Source of the DNA: Ascaphus truei
Lineage: Eukaryota > Chordata > Amphibia > Anura > Ascaphidae
Reading direction: 5' to 3'
DNA: 64,000 bases
Assembly (NCBI GenBank): GCA_036426205.1
Contig: WSYH01000656.1
Span: forward strand, 62,001 to 126,000
Shown: positions 33,050 through 42,590 of the stretch, piece after piece
Layout: each line of letters opens with the position of its first letter
Position numbering within the stretch: the stretch's first letter is position 1
Made by a program: the position numbers and the translations under genes
Notes under the pieces: generated by a model
The model's input: the letters and a program-made list of their open reading frames with translations, nothing else
Told to the model about the DNA's origin: nothing
Database searches by the model: none

Positions 33050-33069
33050 TTTGGAGGCGCTGCTGAGAG
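33050..33069 (+). promoter_or_regulatory. Putative primer binding site
   Basis: TGGAGGCGCTGCTGAGA begins two bases after the LTR end. The TGG start and position fit a tRNA primer site, but I cannot name the tRNA. Confidence 0.5.
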
Positions 33070-33126
33070 AGACCTGGGGTGCCCTGTTCCATTTTTTTCC
33101 AAATTGTCCAATTCATATTTTTCACC

Positions 33127-33420
33127 ATGTTTGTGAAGTCCAGACGCGAGGTTCTTGCCTGGGCTTTGAGGCAAGATTTTAGCCCCCGCCGTGTGGTGGC
33201 CGTAGGAGGCCTTCCCGCATATATATCAGATATGGAGGTCTGTAATCACATGTGTAAAATCCCCGGGTGGCCGCACGCCTGTATGTTAGATGAAGATCAA
33301 GACCCCACATCCCTGTCCAGATCAATACTTTTTGTGGTGTCGGATGTTGGTGTGTATGCCTGTCAGAGGCACCATCCACGTTGTTTATGCCTGGGTGCCC
33401 CCCTGAGGGTTACCCTTTAG
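33127..33420 (+). CDS. Gag N-terminal-like ORF (PNMA-like), 97 codons
   Basis: It starts MFVKSRREVLAWALRQDF and continues with RRVVAVGGLP, a strand-like segment, and ends before TAG at 33,418-33,420. Hydrophobic strands around VVAVGGLP and ILFVVSD and an initial helix ending in W-A-x-x-x-x-F resemble the N-terminal domain of PNMA/ZCCHC12 proteins, which derive from Gypsy Gag. The resemblance is from memory and moderate. The next ORF overlaps in the -1 frame across a run of six C at about 33,400, so the two may be one protein separated by an indel or frameshift. I used the methionine at 33,127 because it directly precedes the similarity. Confidence 0.5.
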   Translation: MFVKSRREVLAWALRQDFSPRRVVAVGGLPAYISDMEVCNHMCKIPGWPHACMLDEDQDPTSLSRSILFVVSDVGVYACQRHHPRCLCLGAPLRVTL

Positions 33421-36359
33421 TCTACTCTGACCAAGCGCCATGGCAACTTTCCCCAAGTTGGCAACATGCACGTGGTGCTGCGCTCAAAGCGGGTCAGAAT
33501 GACTTTGCAGAAAACCGTCCGGGATTGGCGGGAAAACCTAAGCCCCACCCCCGCCAACTGAGTGGCACCGTGCAAAGCCAGAAACGCTCCATGAAAGAGT
33601 GTGCCTCCCCTCCTTTAAATTCCACCAGGGGGAGCAAGCACCGTGAGCTTCAACCAGTAACTGCTGTTCCCAACAAAGAAAGTACTGGATGCAGAGAAAC
33701 CCGCTCTCCGTCGTATGGAGTCTGGCAGACTAAGGCAGGGAGCGTATCCTTTCTGTTGTGTCAGTGCTTAACAAAATCATTGAGTTCGTTGGGTAGTATG
33801 GATTTTAATATTTTGAAGGAAATAATAGAAGATCAGTTGGCAAACGCGAGCGAGGAGGGGTGCATAAAATGTATCTGTAACAAATGTGACTGCTCATTTT
33901 GTGAAGTGGCCTGGAGACTCAAGTGTGCCTGCTGCCGGACACAGCTCCTGAAACCCGTGCTGTTGTGGGCTGCAGAACCAGCAGAGGAAGAGGAGCCTGA
34001 CCTCTCTACTGAAGTGAGTTACAATGCTACTCAGTCTGCCTTTATCCCCGAGACTACCCGGGGCGTTTGTGTCCAAAGTGATGTTCAAGCCACTGTCGCA
34101 GAAACAGATTATTTCCCCCTTGGAAATGAAATAGACTGCAAGGAGTTACACTCTAATGCGTTTAAGGGCTGGCAATTTCCCGGAATAGATGCACTCGCGC
34201 TATTTTGCCCCTGCCTTCAGGAAGCCTGTAAAAAAGGAGTCGGCCTATCTGAGTCCTCGCTAGGCTTCAAGACAACCGTGGTAGAAGGAGAAACGTGTAT
34301 ACAATGTTTTAGTACCACCTGTGACTGTTCTAGAGGCGAACTGGCGTGGGAGCCCGAATGTGCCCGCTGCAGGACCTGTTTCTTGAAACCTATTATGCCC
34401 CAGCCTGCAGAATCCGCCGGGGAAGAAGCGGTCGACTTTAATACGGAGCCGGTCAGTATATATAACCAATCTACCCCTCTCACAGAAATTTCAGAGGACG
34501 TGAGCATTCTACCCACGGTTCCAGACCCTCTCAAAGGGGATGTCCTAGTGGTAGAGCAGGAACCTCTGATGACGGAAACCATGGAGAAAAGGGCACCTGA
34601 TGTCTCTACCATGGTGGTCAACGCCGTTGCTAGTCCACCTACCTTGGAGGTGGAGGTTGTGGTGGGCCAGTGGGCCCGACAATGGCCAGTCCGGCCTACT
34701 ACAGAGGTACCATCGGTCCCAGGCTTGGGATCAGTACCTGCTAACGACAACAAGGGTGAGTTGACTGCCCCAGGGGTGTCAGGTGTGAGCCTCCAGGTGA
34801 CCGCAGAGCACAGTAGCTCCTTAAGTCTGGCCACCAGGGCGAATGGCTCCACTCGGCATCGAATCCTGGCAGAGGTGTCTCCCTTAGAAGATAGCTGTCC
34901 AGTGGTGCAAGTGGACCAGTACCTATCGCCTATCATCCAGGCGAAGAGAACCGTCAGTCCCATCGTGGTGTCCAGTGAAACACAGATGTTACCTGACAGT
35001 GTTCCAGATGAAGAGGAACCCATCGCAAGTCATCAGAGTGGTGAGGAACCTCCTAACTCCCCACAGTCTCTGATGGAGGTGGCCGTGAAAAAGGCCCCAA
35101 TTAAATTTCGTGCTGAGCCGAAGAACGTAGCTGGACATCCGTGTGTCACCACAACTGAACCGAGTGTGAGCCCGTGTGCTCCGACCCAAATGGTCCCAGG
35201 ATGGGGATCCAATGCTCCCGAGTTTCCAGAAAGTAAGTGGACTGCCCCAGAAGTGCCGGGGGCAGGTCCCGAGACAGCCGAGGTGGGAACTGACAGCGTC
35301 CCCGAGGACCTGTTGGCCACCGTGAATCACCGCAGTGGTAAGGTATCTACCCTTTACTCCCTGCTGGATGAAACAGAGACTTTGAGGAAAGAGACATTGT
35401 CCATTGCTCGCTTCCCAGTGGAAGCCTCGCAAATACGTAGGGACAAGGACTGTGTGGCGAGGGATTTAGCAAAAAGTGCCTCCTTTAAGCCCAAAAAGGA
35501 GCGCTCCATTCACTATGTGGTGGACCACGGGAAAGGTCAAGACCTCCTAGCCTACTGCCTCCATGCCACGGATGGCCGGGTAAAGGTCTGGCCAAGAGAC
35601 ATGGTACTATTCCGTCCACCAGGGGGAGGAAGTAATAAGAACCCTGTGACTGTTGCCCTTAAGTGTGCTCTCCAAGAGATTCCTCCAGGGGAGGCTCGCG
35701 GACGCAAAAGTGAGGTACCCCCACATGATCGGTTAAGGGCACCCCACAAATGGTCTCAGCTCACCTCAGTTATCCTATATGACATGCCATGTATTCGTGA
35801 TGTTAAATTCAACCTGCTTAGTGTATCGTTTATGCAATGCAAATTTTTATTGTATAAACTTATGCCGTGTGATGTCGTTCCCCAAGCTGGGACGTTTGAT
35901 TTTTCACCAGGGGGAGAGTGTAGCCCTGGTCTCCCGCGGCTCCTAGAGACCCCCCTCCTTTTGAGCAGCACGGTCGCGGGTGCCACCGGAGCCAGCGACG
36001 GACCCGACGGTTGTATTCAAAGGTGGGGGCCGGAGCAGGGAGTAGCGCGCTACCTCCGAGATGCCGCGGTCGCGTTGCTGCAGTCCCGGCGGCTTGGGAA
36101 GCAGGGCACCGCCATTATTAGTGGTTTTGCGCATGCGCAGGAGCCAGATAGCGTGGGAGGCCCACAGACAGCTCACGCATGCGCAGTGCAGGACTGTCAG
36201 CCCCCAGGGTGCACAGGGGCCAAACCACATGACCCCAGGGAGCCAATAGGGCTGCAGCATCTCCCTGCAGAGGGTGGATACATTGTGTGGGTTTGGCCCT
36301 CGCAGTTAGTGAGATCCAGGAGCAGCCAGGGGAAGGAGGTAGGGTGCAGGAGTCAGTGA
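33381..36359 (+). CDS. 992-codon ORF with duplicated cysteine module (LTR element protein)
   Basis: I do not recognise this protein. Residues 161-187 and 306-332 share the exact pattern C-x2-C-x4-C-D-C-x5-A-W-x3-C-x2-C-R-T, 145 residues apart, each followed by an acidic proline-containing stretch (LLKP and AEEEEPDLSTE; FLKP and AGEEAVDFNTE). This suggests a tandemly duplicated zinc-binding-like domain. Residues about 335-640 are rich in S, T, P, E and V and look disordered; about 690-800 are basic. From residue about 847 the frame runs through the 3' LTR, an uncommon read-through. An alternative start is Met140 (33,798), just before module 1. No retroviral enzyme motif is seen. Probable role: structural or RNA-binding Gag-like protein. 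Confidence 0.6.
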   Translation: MFMPGCPPEGYPLVYSDQAPWQLSPSWQHARGAALKAGQNDFAENRPGLAGKPKPHPRQLSGTVQSQKRSMKECASPPLNSTRGSKHRELQPVTAVPNKESTGCRETRSPSYGVWQTKAGSVSFLLCQCLTKSLSSLGSMDFNILKEIIEDQLANASEEGCIKCICNKCDCSFCEVAWRLKCACCRTQLLKPVLLWAAEPAEEEEPDLSTEVSYNATQSAFIPETTRGVCVQSDVQATVAETDYFPLGNEIDCKELHSNAFKGWQFPGIDALALFCPCLQEACKKGVGLSESSLGFKTTVVEGETCIQCFSTTCDCSRGELAWEPECARCRTCFLKPIMPQPAESAGEEAVDFNTEPVSIYNQSTPLTEISEDVSILPTVPDPLKGDVLVVEQEPLMTETMEKRAPDVSTMVVNAVASPPTLEVEVVVGQWARQWPVRPTTEVPSVPGLGSVPANDNKGELTAPGVSGVSLQVTAEHSSSLSLATRANGSTRHRILAEVSPLEDSCPVVQVDQYLSPIIQAKRTVSPIVVSSETQMLPDSVPDEEEPIASHQSGEEPPNSPQSLMEVAVKKAPIKFRAEPKNVAGHPCVTTTEPSVSPCAPTQMVPGWGSNAPEFPESKWTAPEVPGAGPETAEVGTDSVPEDLLATVNHRSGKVSTLYSLLDETETLRKETLSIARFPVEASQIRRDKDCVARDLAKSASFKPKKERSIHYVVDHGKGQDLLAYCLHATDGRVKVWPRDMVLFRPPGGGSNKNPVTVALKCALQEIPPGEARGRKSEVPPHDRLRAPHKWSQLTSVILYDMPCIRDVKFNLLSVSFMQCKFLLYKLMPCDVVPQAGTFDFSPGGECSPGLPRLLETPLLLSSTVAGATGASDGPDGCIQRWGPEQGVARYLRDAAVALLQSRRLGKQGTAIISGFAHAQEPDSVGGPQTAHACAVQDCQPPGCTGAKPHDPREPIGLQHLPAEGGYIVWVWPSQLVRSRSSQGKEVGCRSQ
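35906..35918 (+). promoter_or_regulatory. Polypurine tract
   Basis: AGGGGGAGAG lies immediately upstream of the 3' LTR and ends at 35,918. This is the expected plus-strand primer position in LTR elements. Confidence 0.75.
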
Positions 36360-37208
36360 CTCTCTGCACTAGGCCAGCAGCCCCCAAGGCCTGAGATAGC
36401 CCTGAGTCACCCAGTAGAGTGAGTGTTGCCAGGGACAGCCCTCAGGTTAGGGACCCTGTCACTTACTTTCTAGAGCCAGTTAGGGACACAGCAGAAGCTG
36501 CGCATTTGGGCTCAAAACTTTGCCGTCGTTGCAGTAGCCGTCCGGGTGGGATCGCCCTGGAGGGTAGGTCCTGCATTCAGCCGACATCAGCCTTCAGATC
36601 CTTTGTGACGTTCCTTGGCAGGTCCTGGCACCGGAGTGTCCGGCAGGTAATCCACAAGTGCACCAACGAGCTCACTCCTATTCACACGGGACATAGTGGC
36701 TGCGCAGTCACACATACACATCTCACTTTAAGGGTGGGGTATACTGTGTGGGGAAATACTGTGGGGGAATATGGGACACTGGGTGGGATCATCCGGTGGG
36801 GGTTTGTGAGAGAAGGTAGCGTCCTGCGCGACGCGGTTATTAGTGTCTCCTCTAGGGAGGGACACCTGTTGATATACGTGCATGTTGATGGTTATGATAT
36901 GCAAGTACGTGTATAGTATATGTGTCTTAGGTTTCTAAGTAAACGGTATTGGTTATCATACTTAAGGTGTGCGAGTATTTGTATGTGTCCTGCGAGGAAC
37001 AATTCCTGCTCTGCTAGGAACCATTGCAGGTGGAGGCGCTGCACCGAGTACGAGGTTACTCTTATTATTACTATAATTGCCCCAGGTACCCCGTGGCGGA
37101 AGCTCAGCCCTCCTGTGAGCCTAACAGGTAAAGCACCACACCTGGTAACACTGAGTTCCCCGCACCCACACTATATCTGCGATAGGGTGGGGTGGAATAC
37201 CCATTACA
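35919..37208 (+). repeat. 3' LTR (1,290 bp)
   Basis: Starts TGTAGCCC, ends CATTACA and is followed by the TGTG target duplication. It is shorter than the 5' LTR by internal deletions, or the 5' LTR has insertions, near the equivalents of 31,860 and 32,337. Otherwise the differences are substitutions. Confidence 0.85.
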
Positions 37209-38915
37209 TGTGCTAGGGGGGGAATGCTAAAAAGGTTGGAGGAGATTTTAAACTAGGATGGAGGGGGGAGGGGAATGAAATAGATAATGATCTAAATGGA
37301 ATAGATGAGGATACAAGGTGGTATGGAGGTAGAATGGGGGCAAGTGCAAGTTTGACAAGCAGTGAGATACCCATAGTAAATAGAGATAATACTAGAAAAC
37401 TTCTAAAGACTAAACTAAGTGGGAGCAGATAGGAAGGAGCAGATAAGATAATAGTACAGGCTGAAAAAAAACTTAAATGCATGCTTGCTAATGCAAGAAG
37501 CCTGACAGATAAAATGGGGGAGCTTGAATTAATAGCTACAAGGGAGCAGTATGATATCATAGGCATCACTGAAACATAGTGGGATGAAACTCATGACTGG
37601 ACAGTTAATTTAAAGGGGTATTCTCTTTTTCGGAAGGATCGAGCAAATAGAAGGGGAGGTGGAGTATGTGTACATGTTAAACCAGATCTAAAACCTATTA
37701 TAAGGGATGATGTCTATGAAGGGAATGATGAAAATGTAGAGACCTTGTGGATAGAAATTAGCGGTGGAGGTAAAAGTATAAAGAAAATGTTTGTGGGAAT
37801 ATGCTATAAACCACCAAATAGCTGTGAGATTGAGGAAGCTAAAATACATTTGCAAATGGAGAAGGCATCAAAACTGGGTCATGTTTGCATAATGGGGGAT
37901 TTTAATTATCCAGACATGACTGGGGCAATGAGATTAGCGTTACAACAATAGGAAACAGGTTTTTGGGGGTGCTTAAAGATAATTATATGTTAATTTAAAG
38001 GGGTATTCTCTTTTTCGGAAGGATCGAACAAATAGAAGGGGAGGTGGAGTATGTCTATATGTTAAACCAGATCTAAAACCTATTATAAGGGATGATGTCT
38101 ATGAAGGGAATGATGAAAATGTAGAGACCTTGTGGATAGAAATTAGCAGTGGAGGTAAAAGAATAAAGAAAACGTTTGTGGGAATATGCTATAAACCACC
38201 AAATATCTGTGAGATTGAGGAAGTTAAAATACATTTGCAAATGGAGAAGGCATCAAACCTGGGTCATGTTTGCATAATGGGGGATTCTAATTATCCAGAC
38301 ATAGACTGGGGCAATGAGATTAGCATTACAACAAAAGGAAACAGGTTTTTGAGGGTGCTTAAAGATAATTATATGACCCAAATTATTGAGGAACCAACCA
38401 GGAGAGGGGCAGTTCTGGATTTGGTCATATCAAACAATGTACAAGTAATAACAAATATTCAAGTCCTGGAACATTTGGGTAACAGTGATCATAACATGGT
38501 CTCATTTGAAATAAATTATCAAAAAACAGATTACTTAGGTTCAACAAAGACTTTAAACTTTATAAAGGCAGATTTTAATAAACTGAGGTCTAATCTAGTA
38601 GTAATACAATGGGATGATGTTTTTGCAGGGAAAAATGTAGAAGATAAATGGGCAGTCTTTAAAACATTGTTAGAAAAGAACACTTATCAGTGTATACCCT
38701 TGGGTAAGAAGTATAAAAGAAATAAGTCAAAACCAATGTGGCTAAATAAACAGGTAGGGGAGGAAATGGACAAGAAGAGGAAGGTGTTTAGATTCTTTAA
38801 GTCAGAAGGGACAGAGACATCGTATCAGAATTATAAGGAATGTAACAAAAATTGCAAAAGGGCAATTAAATTTGCAAAAATGGATAATGAAAAAAGGATT
38901 TGCAATAGAAAGTAA
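37209..38915 (+). pseudogene. CR1/L2 ORF1 end and endonuclease, with tandem duplication
   Basis: The endonuclease-like region starts with NARSLTDKMGELE near 37,490 and has an in-frame stop (37,577-37,579). RRGGGVCVHVKPDLKP, FVGICYKPPN and MGDFNYPD are APE-type endonuclease motifs. These are repeated in the second unit, where MGDSNYPDIDWGN has a serine in place of the usual phenylalanine. SDHNMVSFEI (about 38,488-38,517) is the final SDH motif. The open frame 38,130-38,915 ends in a frameshift to the RT frame. Confidence 0.65.
37604..38373 (+). repeat. 385-bp tandem duplication in LINE endonuclease
   Basis: GTTAATTTAAAGGGGTATTC occurs at 37,604 and 37,989. The two 385-bp units (37,604-37,988 and 37,989-38,373) are highly similar but not identical, for example ATGACTGG in the first against ATAGACTGG in the second. 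The repeat duplicates the central endonuclease motifs and would itself disable the protein. Confidence 0.8.
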
Positions 38916-40479
38916 GGTCAACCCTAAAAAGTTCTTTAAGTACCTTAATAACAAAAAAATGAGAAAAGAAAATATAGGACCCTTTCAGTGTGAGATGGGT
39001 AGGCAGATTATTGGAGATAAGGAAAAAGCTGAGGTATTAAACAAATTATTTGCCTCTGTGTTTACCAGGGAAGAATCAAGTTCAATAGTAGGGCCGCAGG
39101 AGGAAGCCACAACCTCCATATTAATGAACAATTGGTTAACTGAGGAAGAAGTTCATAAGCGACTTGAAAAAATTAAAGTTAATAAGGCACCTGGCCCCGA
39201 TGGCATACATCCAAGAGTTCTCAAGGAGTTAAGCTCAGTAATAGCTAAACCATTATATTTAATATTCAAGGACTCCATTTCCACAGGCTCAGTACCACAA
39301 GATTGGCGTAAAGCAGATGTGGTGCCTATATTTAAAAAGGGAGCTAGATCACACCCGGGGAATTACAGACCTGTAAGCCTTACTTCAATAGTAGGGAAAC
39401 TACTTGAATGTTTAATACGGGATAATATTCAGGAATACCTAATGGAAAACAAAATTATTAGTAATAGTCAGCATGGATTTATGAAGGATAGATCTTGCCA
39501 AACTAACCTTATTTGTTTCTTTGAGGAGGTAAGTAGGAATTTAGACCAGGGTAATGCAGTTGATGTGGTCTACTTAGATTTTGCAAAGGCTTTTGATACG
39601 GTTTCACACAAGAGGTTGGTGTACAAAATAAAGAAAATTGGACTCAGTAATATTATATGCACCTGGATTGAAAACTGGTTAAAGGACAGACAACAGAGGG
39701 TTGTCATAAATGGAACTTTTTCAGGTTGGGCTAAAGTCGTAAGTGGAGTACCTCAAGGATCGGTACTGGGACCCCTGCTTTTTAACTTGTTTATTAATGA
39801 CCTTGAGGTTGGGATCCAGAGCAAAGTCTCAATTTTTGCTGATGATACTAAATTGTGTAAGGTAATAGAATCAGAGCAGGATGTAATTTCTCTTCAGAAG
39901 GACTTGGAGAGACTGGAAATGTGGGCAGGTAAATGGCAAATGAGGTTTAATACAGATAAATGTAAGGTTATGCATTTGGGATGCAAGAATAAAAAGGCGA
40001 CTTACAAATTAAATGGAGATATATTGGGGGAATCCTTGATGGAGAAGGATATAGGAGTGCTTGTAGACAGCAGGCTTAGCAAAAGTGCCCAATGTCATGC
40101 AGTAGCTGCAAAGGCAAACAAGATCTTTTCTTGCATCAAACGGGCAATGGATGGAAGGGAAGTAAACATAATTATGCCCCTTTACAAAGCATTAGTAAGA
40201 CCACACCTTGAATATGGAGTACAATTTTGGGCACCAATCCTAAGAAAAGACATTATGGAACTAGAGAGAGTGCAGAGAAGAGCCACCAAATTAATAAAGG
40301 GGATGGACATTCTAACTTATGAGGAGAGGCTAGCTAAATTAGATTTATTTACATTAGAAAAGAGGCGTCTAAGAGGGGATATGATAACTATATACAAATA
40401 TATTCAGGGACAATACAAGGAGCTTTCAAAAGAACTATTCATCCCATGGGCAGTACAAAGGACTCGAGCCATCCCTTAA
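38872..40479 (+). pseudogene. CR1/L2 reverse transcriptase (535-codon ORF)
   Basis: A long, well-preserved RT frame. KAPGPDGIHPRVLKEL (about residue 106), NYRPVSLTSIVGKLLE, YLDFAKAFDTVSH (Asp236), GVPQGSVLGPLLFNLFINDL and IFADDTKL (FADD at 322-325, nucleotides 39,835-39,846) are the ordered RT motifs. The thumb and C-terminus continue to about 40,840 in other frames (VKMWNSLPM near 40,541). The true start lies upstream in the endonuclease, so the first Met is not genuine. It would perform target-primed reverse transcription. The catalytic residues are intact, but the full ORF2 is not. Confidence 0.75.
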
Positions 40480-40852
40480 GGTTGGAGAAAAGGAAATCTC
40501 ACCAGCAACAAAGGAAAGGGTTCTTTACAGTAAGGGCAGTTAAAATGTGGAATTCATTACCCATGCTGTGATGGCAATACAAGATATTGTTCAAAAAAAG
40601 GTTGGACATCTTTTTAGATGGGAAAGGTATACAGGGATATACCATAAGTATATGGAAGGATGTTGACCAGGGATTAATCCGATTGCCAATTCTTGGAGTC
40701 AGGAAGGAATTAATTTTTCCCCTTAATGGGGTTTTTTGTTTGCCTTCCTTGGGATCAATAAGTAAGTATAGATTTAGAATAAAGTATCTGTTGTCTAAAT
40801 TTAGCATAGGTTGAACTTGATGGACGTACGTCTTTTTTCAACCTCATCTACT

Positions 40853-40878
40853 CTGTAACTATGTAACTATGTAACTAT
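40853..40878 (+). repeat. CR1/L2 3' terminal octamer repeats
   Basis: Three to four TGTAACTA units end the LINE. Such short terminal repeats, instead of poly(A), are typical of CR1/L2 LINEs. Confidence 0.8.
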
Positions 40879-41599
40879 TATACTGTGGTTAACAAAGAAA
40901 GAAAGACCAGCACTGATGGTGCCCCTGGAATCTATCACACATTCACTTGAGATGTGGGATTCATTGAAAACTAAACATGGGTTGACCAATCTAAAATCTC
41001 AGATGACACCACTATTTGAGAATCCTAGCTTTCTCCCGGTCATGGAACCAGCTGCGTTCAAAGAATGGAGCAAGGCAGGGGTCACAAGAGTAAAAGATCT
41101 ATGGGCAAACAAAGAAATAAAAAGATTTGAGACAGTAATGAAAGAGAGGGGACTCCATAATTCGGCCTTTTTAGATATCTTCAACTGAGGGACCATATGC
41201 GAAGAGAAGGCCCGTATAGTGACTTTACCATATTTGAGGATATGTGCCTCTTGGGGGAGGACAAGAAAGGCTTGATATCCAAAGTATACAACATACTGGT
41301 AGCTGATAAAACAGACACGGTGATCAAACCCAAAATGATGATAAAATGGGAGGAGGCGCTGGGAGTACAACTAGATCAGGAGGAATGGGCTAGTATATTT
41401 GAGGGGATAGCGAAGAGCTCCACATGTGTTCTTATGAAAGAAAATGCATACAAAATGCTCCACCAATGGTATTACATCCCACTAAGATTGTCCACATTTT
41501 TCAGAAACATGTCCCCACTGTGTACGAGAGGATGTGGTTAACAGGGAACGTTCATACATATGTGGTGGACATGTCCCAAGGTTTCAAAGTTATGGAGGG

Positions 41600-42221
41600 T
41601 GTAAGCGGACGCTCACAGAGGTATGCAAGAGAGACTGGTTATGGTGAAATTAAATAAGACTTTTATTGCGTCTGTTTCCTTAACATCAGGAAACCATTCA
41701 AACAAGGGGTAAACAAAGCTTCTATTCACGGGAGTATTTCTAGTGAAATACTATGCAGTCCACAACTCCCTTAGATAAGCATGTCTCCCAGCCCCAAACA
41801 TATAGCATGAAATGAACAGATATAAAAAAGTCTTATAAATGAAAGTCTTATCTGTTCCTTGTGGTTTGGAGGGAAAATCTTCTCTGTCCCTGTTGCTACC
41901 TTTTCTTCCGGATTTGTCAGCATTCAGGTTTAGAAGTTTCCCCTGTGTCTTGAAAGCAGCTCTGCTGTTTCTTCTGGCAGGGCTCAAGACAAGTGTCCCC
42001 ATGTCAGTCTCACAAGTTGTGAGAGTCAAGGACAATCTCTGCTCTGTCTCCAAGTTCAGCTCAGGTGTGAGCTAAGGAGTCTCACTTCCTGTCTCAAAAG
42101 ACAGGCTTTTCTATGCAATCTAATCAGGCAGGTGGTGTTTGTTAATTGACTACCAGCAGTTAACCACCACACTGCTGGATTAGAGGCACATTACCAGAAC
42201 AGGGATAACTCCCCTGTTACA
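41600..42221 (-). mobile_element. Solo LTR (622 bp)
   Basis: TGTAAGCGGACG begins at 41,600 and CCCCTGTTACA ends at 42,221, flanked by the duplication GAGGG (41,595-41,599 and 42,222-42,226). On the minus strand an AATAAA lies near the 3' end (about 41,665), so the LTR is oriented minus. No internal sequence remains, which implies recombination between the two LTRs of an earlier element, probably Gypsy-type. It interrupts the last codons of L1 ORF2. Confidence 0.8.
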
Positions 42222-42563
42222 GAGGGCCACACATGACATGGCACAGGCTATTCTGGGGTTTGTCTTCCCCCTAGACCCATGAAAAGTATTGTTATGCAGG
42301 CCTATAGAAAACATGGAAAAAAACACATATATACAAGTGGAAAATGACATTCCTTTTTCGTCTTTTCTTTTTTCCCCTTCAAAGTCTTTTTAAGTTAAAT
42401 TATTGTAGTAATTATTTTATATGCTGTCCCAACAGTGATGTCATTATTGTCTCCCCACCAAAGGTGTTATATACAGGATACCAATATTTGTAATTCAAAA
42501 GTAACATCCTACCCCTTCTTATGTTCTGTACCCCACTACCCATTGTCCTTAACAAAAAATGCA

Positions 42564-42590
42564 AATAAAGTACAAGTTTAAAAAAAAAAA
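42564..42590 (+). terminator. L1 polyadenylation signal and poly(A) tail
   Basis: AATAAA at 42,564-42,569 is followed after about 11 bases by a run of A. This marks the 3' end of the L1. Confidence 0.75.

Larger units (their letters stand above)
31709..37208 (+). mobile_element. LTR retrotransposon with a non-pol protein (non-autonomous)
   Basis: Two LTRs (31,709-33,049 and 35,919-37,208) start TGTAGCCCTGG and end CATTACA. The host sequence TGTG is duplicated at 31,705-31,708 and 37,209-37,212. The interior (33,050-35,918) has a putative primer site, two overlapping ORFs and a polypurine tract. I see no protease, RT, RNase H or integrase motif. It probably depends on an autonomous Gypsy-type partner. 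It lies in sense orientation within the CR1/L2 LINE. The LTRs differ at about 5% of sites in the first 150 bp, so it is not recent. Confidence 0.8.
31380..40878 (+). mobile_element. CR1/L2-type LINE, interrupted by an LTR element
   Basis: The element lies inside L1 ORF2. It is 5'-truncated within ORF1 near 31,380 and ends in GATGGACGTACGTC, TTTTTTCAACC and TGTAACTA repeats (about 40,853-40,878), the tail type of CR1/L2 LINEs in amphibians. Order: ORF1 esterase fragment, LTR retrotransposon (31,709-37,208), rest of ORF1, endonuclease with a 385-bp tandem duplication, then RT. The exact 5' junction with L1 is uncertain by some tens of bases. Confidence 0.75.
27992..42282 (+). pseudogene. L1 ORF2 (endonuclease and reverse transcriptase), split by insertions
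   Basis: Segments are 27,992-29,132, 29,467-30,147, 30,512-about 31,375, about 40,880-41,594 and 42,222-42,282. The endonuclease reads LISYNTKGLNN, FLQETHF, VNAYAPN, VGDFN and RIDYIF, with an in-frame stop at 28,190-28,192. The RT reads SKAPEPDSL, SYRPISLIN, LLSLDAKK and GTRQGCPLSPLLFALAMEP; the catalytic FADD motif has become FACD near 30,775-30,786. A C-terminal Cys/His stretch (LCTRGCG to HMWWTCP, about 41,516-41,575) follows, with a stop at 42,280-42,282. Several frameshifts occur. Inactive. Confidence 0.75.
25040..42590 (+). mobile_element. L1-type LINE with nested insertions
   Basis: One LINE runs from a G+C-rich 5' untranslated region (from about 25,040; the exact start is uncertain) through ORF1, ORF2, AATAAA (42,564-42,569) and a poly(A) tail ending near 42,590. 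Removing four insertions leaves roughly 6.7 kb, a normal full-length L1. Insertions lie at 29,133-29,464, 30,148-30,509, about 31,380-40,878 and 41,600-42,221. Stop codons and frameshifts throughout show it is an old, dead copy. Confidence 0.75.

Noticed and set aside
34217..35023. 268-codon minus-strand ORF inside the LTR element
   Set aside because: It is antisense to the cysteine-module ORF, has no domain, and is explained by codon complementarity in a G+C-rich open frame.
40853..40878. TGTAACTA repeats as a possible satellite or telomere-like array
   Set aside because: They are the normal 3' tail of a CR1/L2-type LINE and follow its conserved GATGGAC and TTCAACC end.
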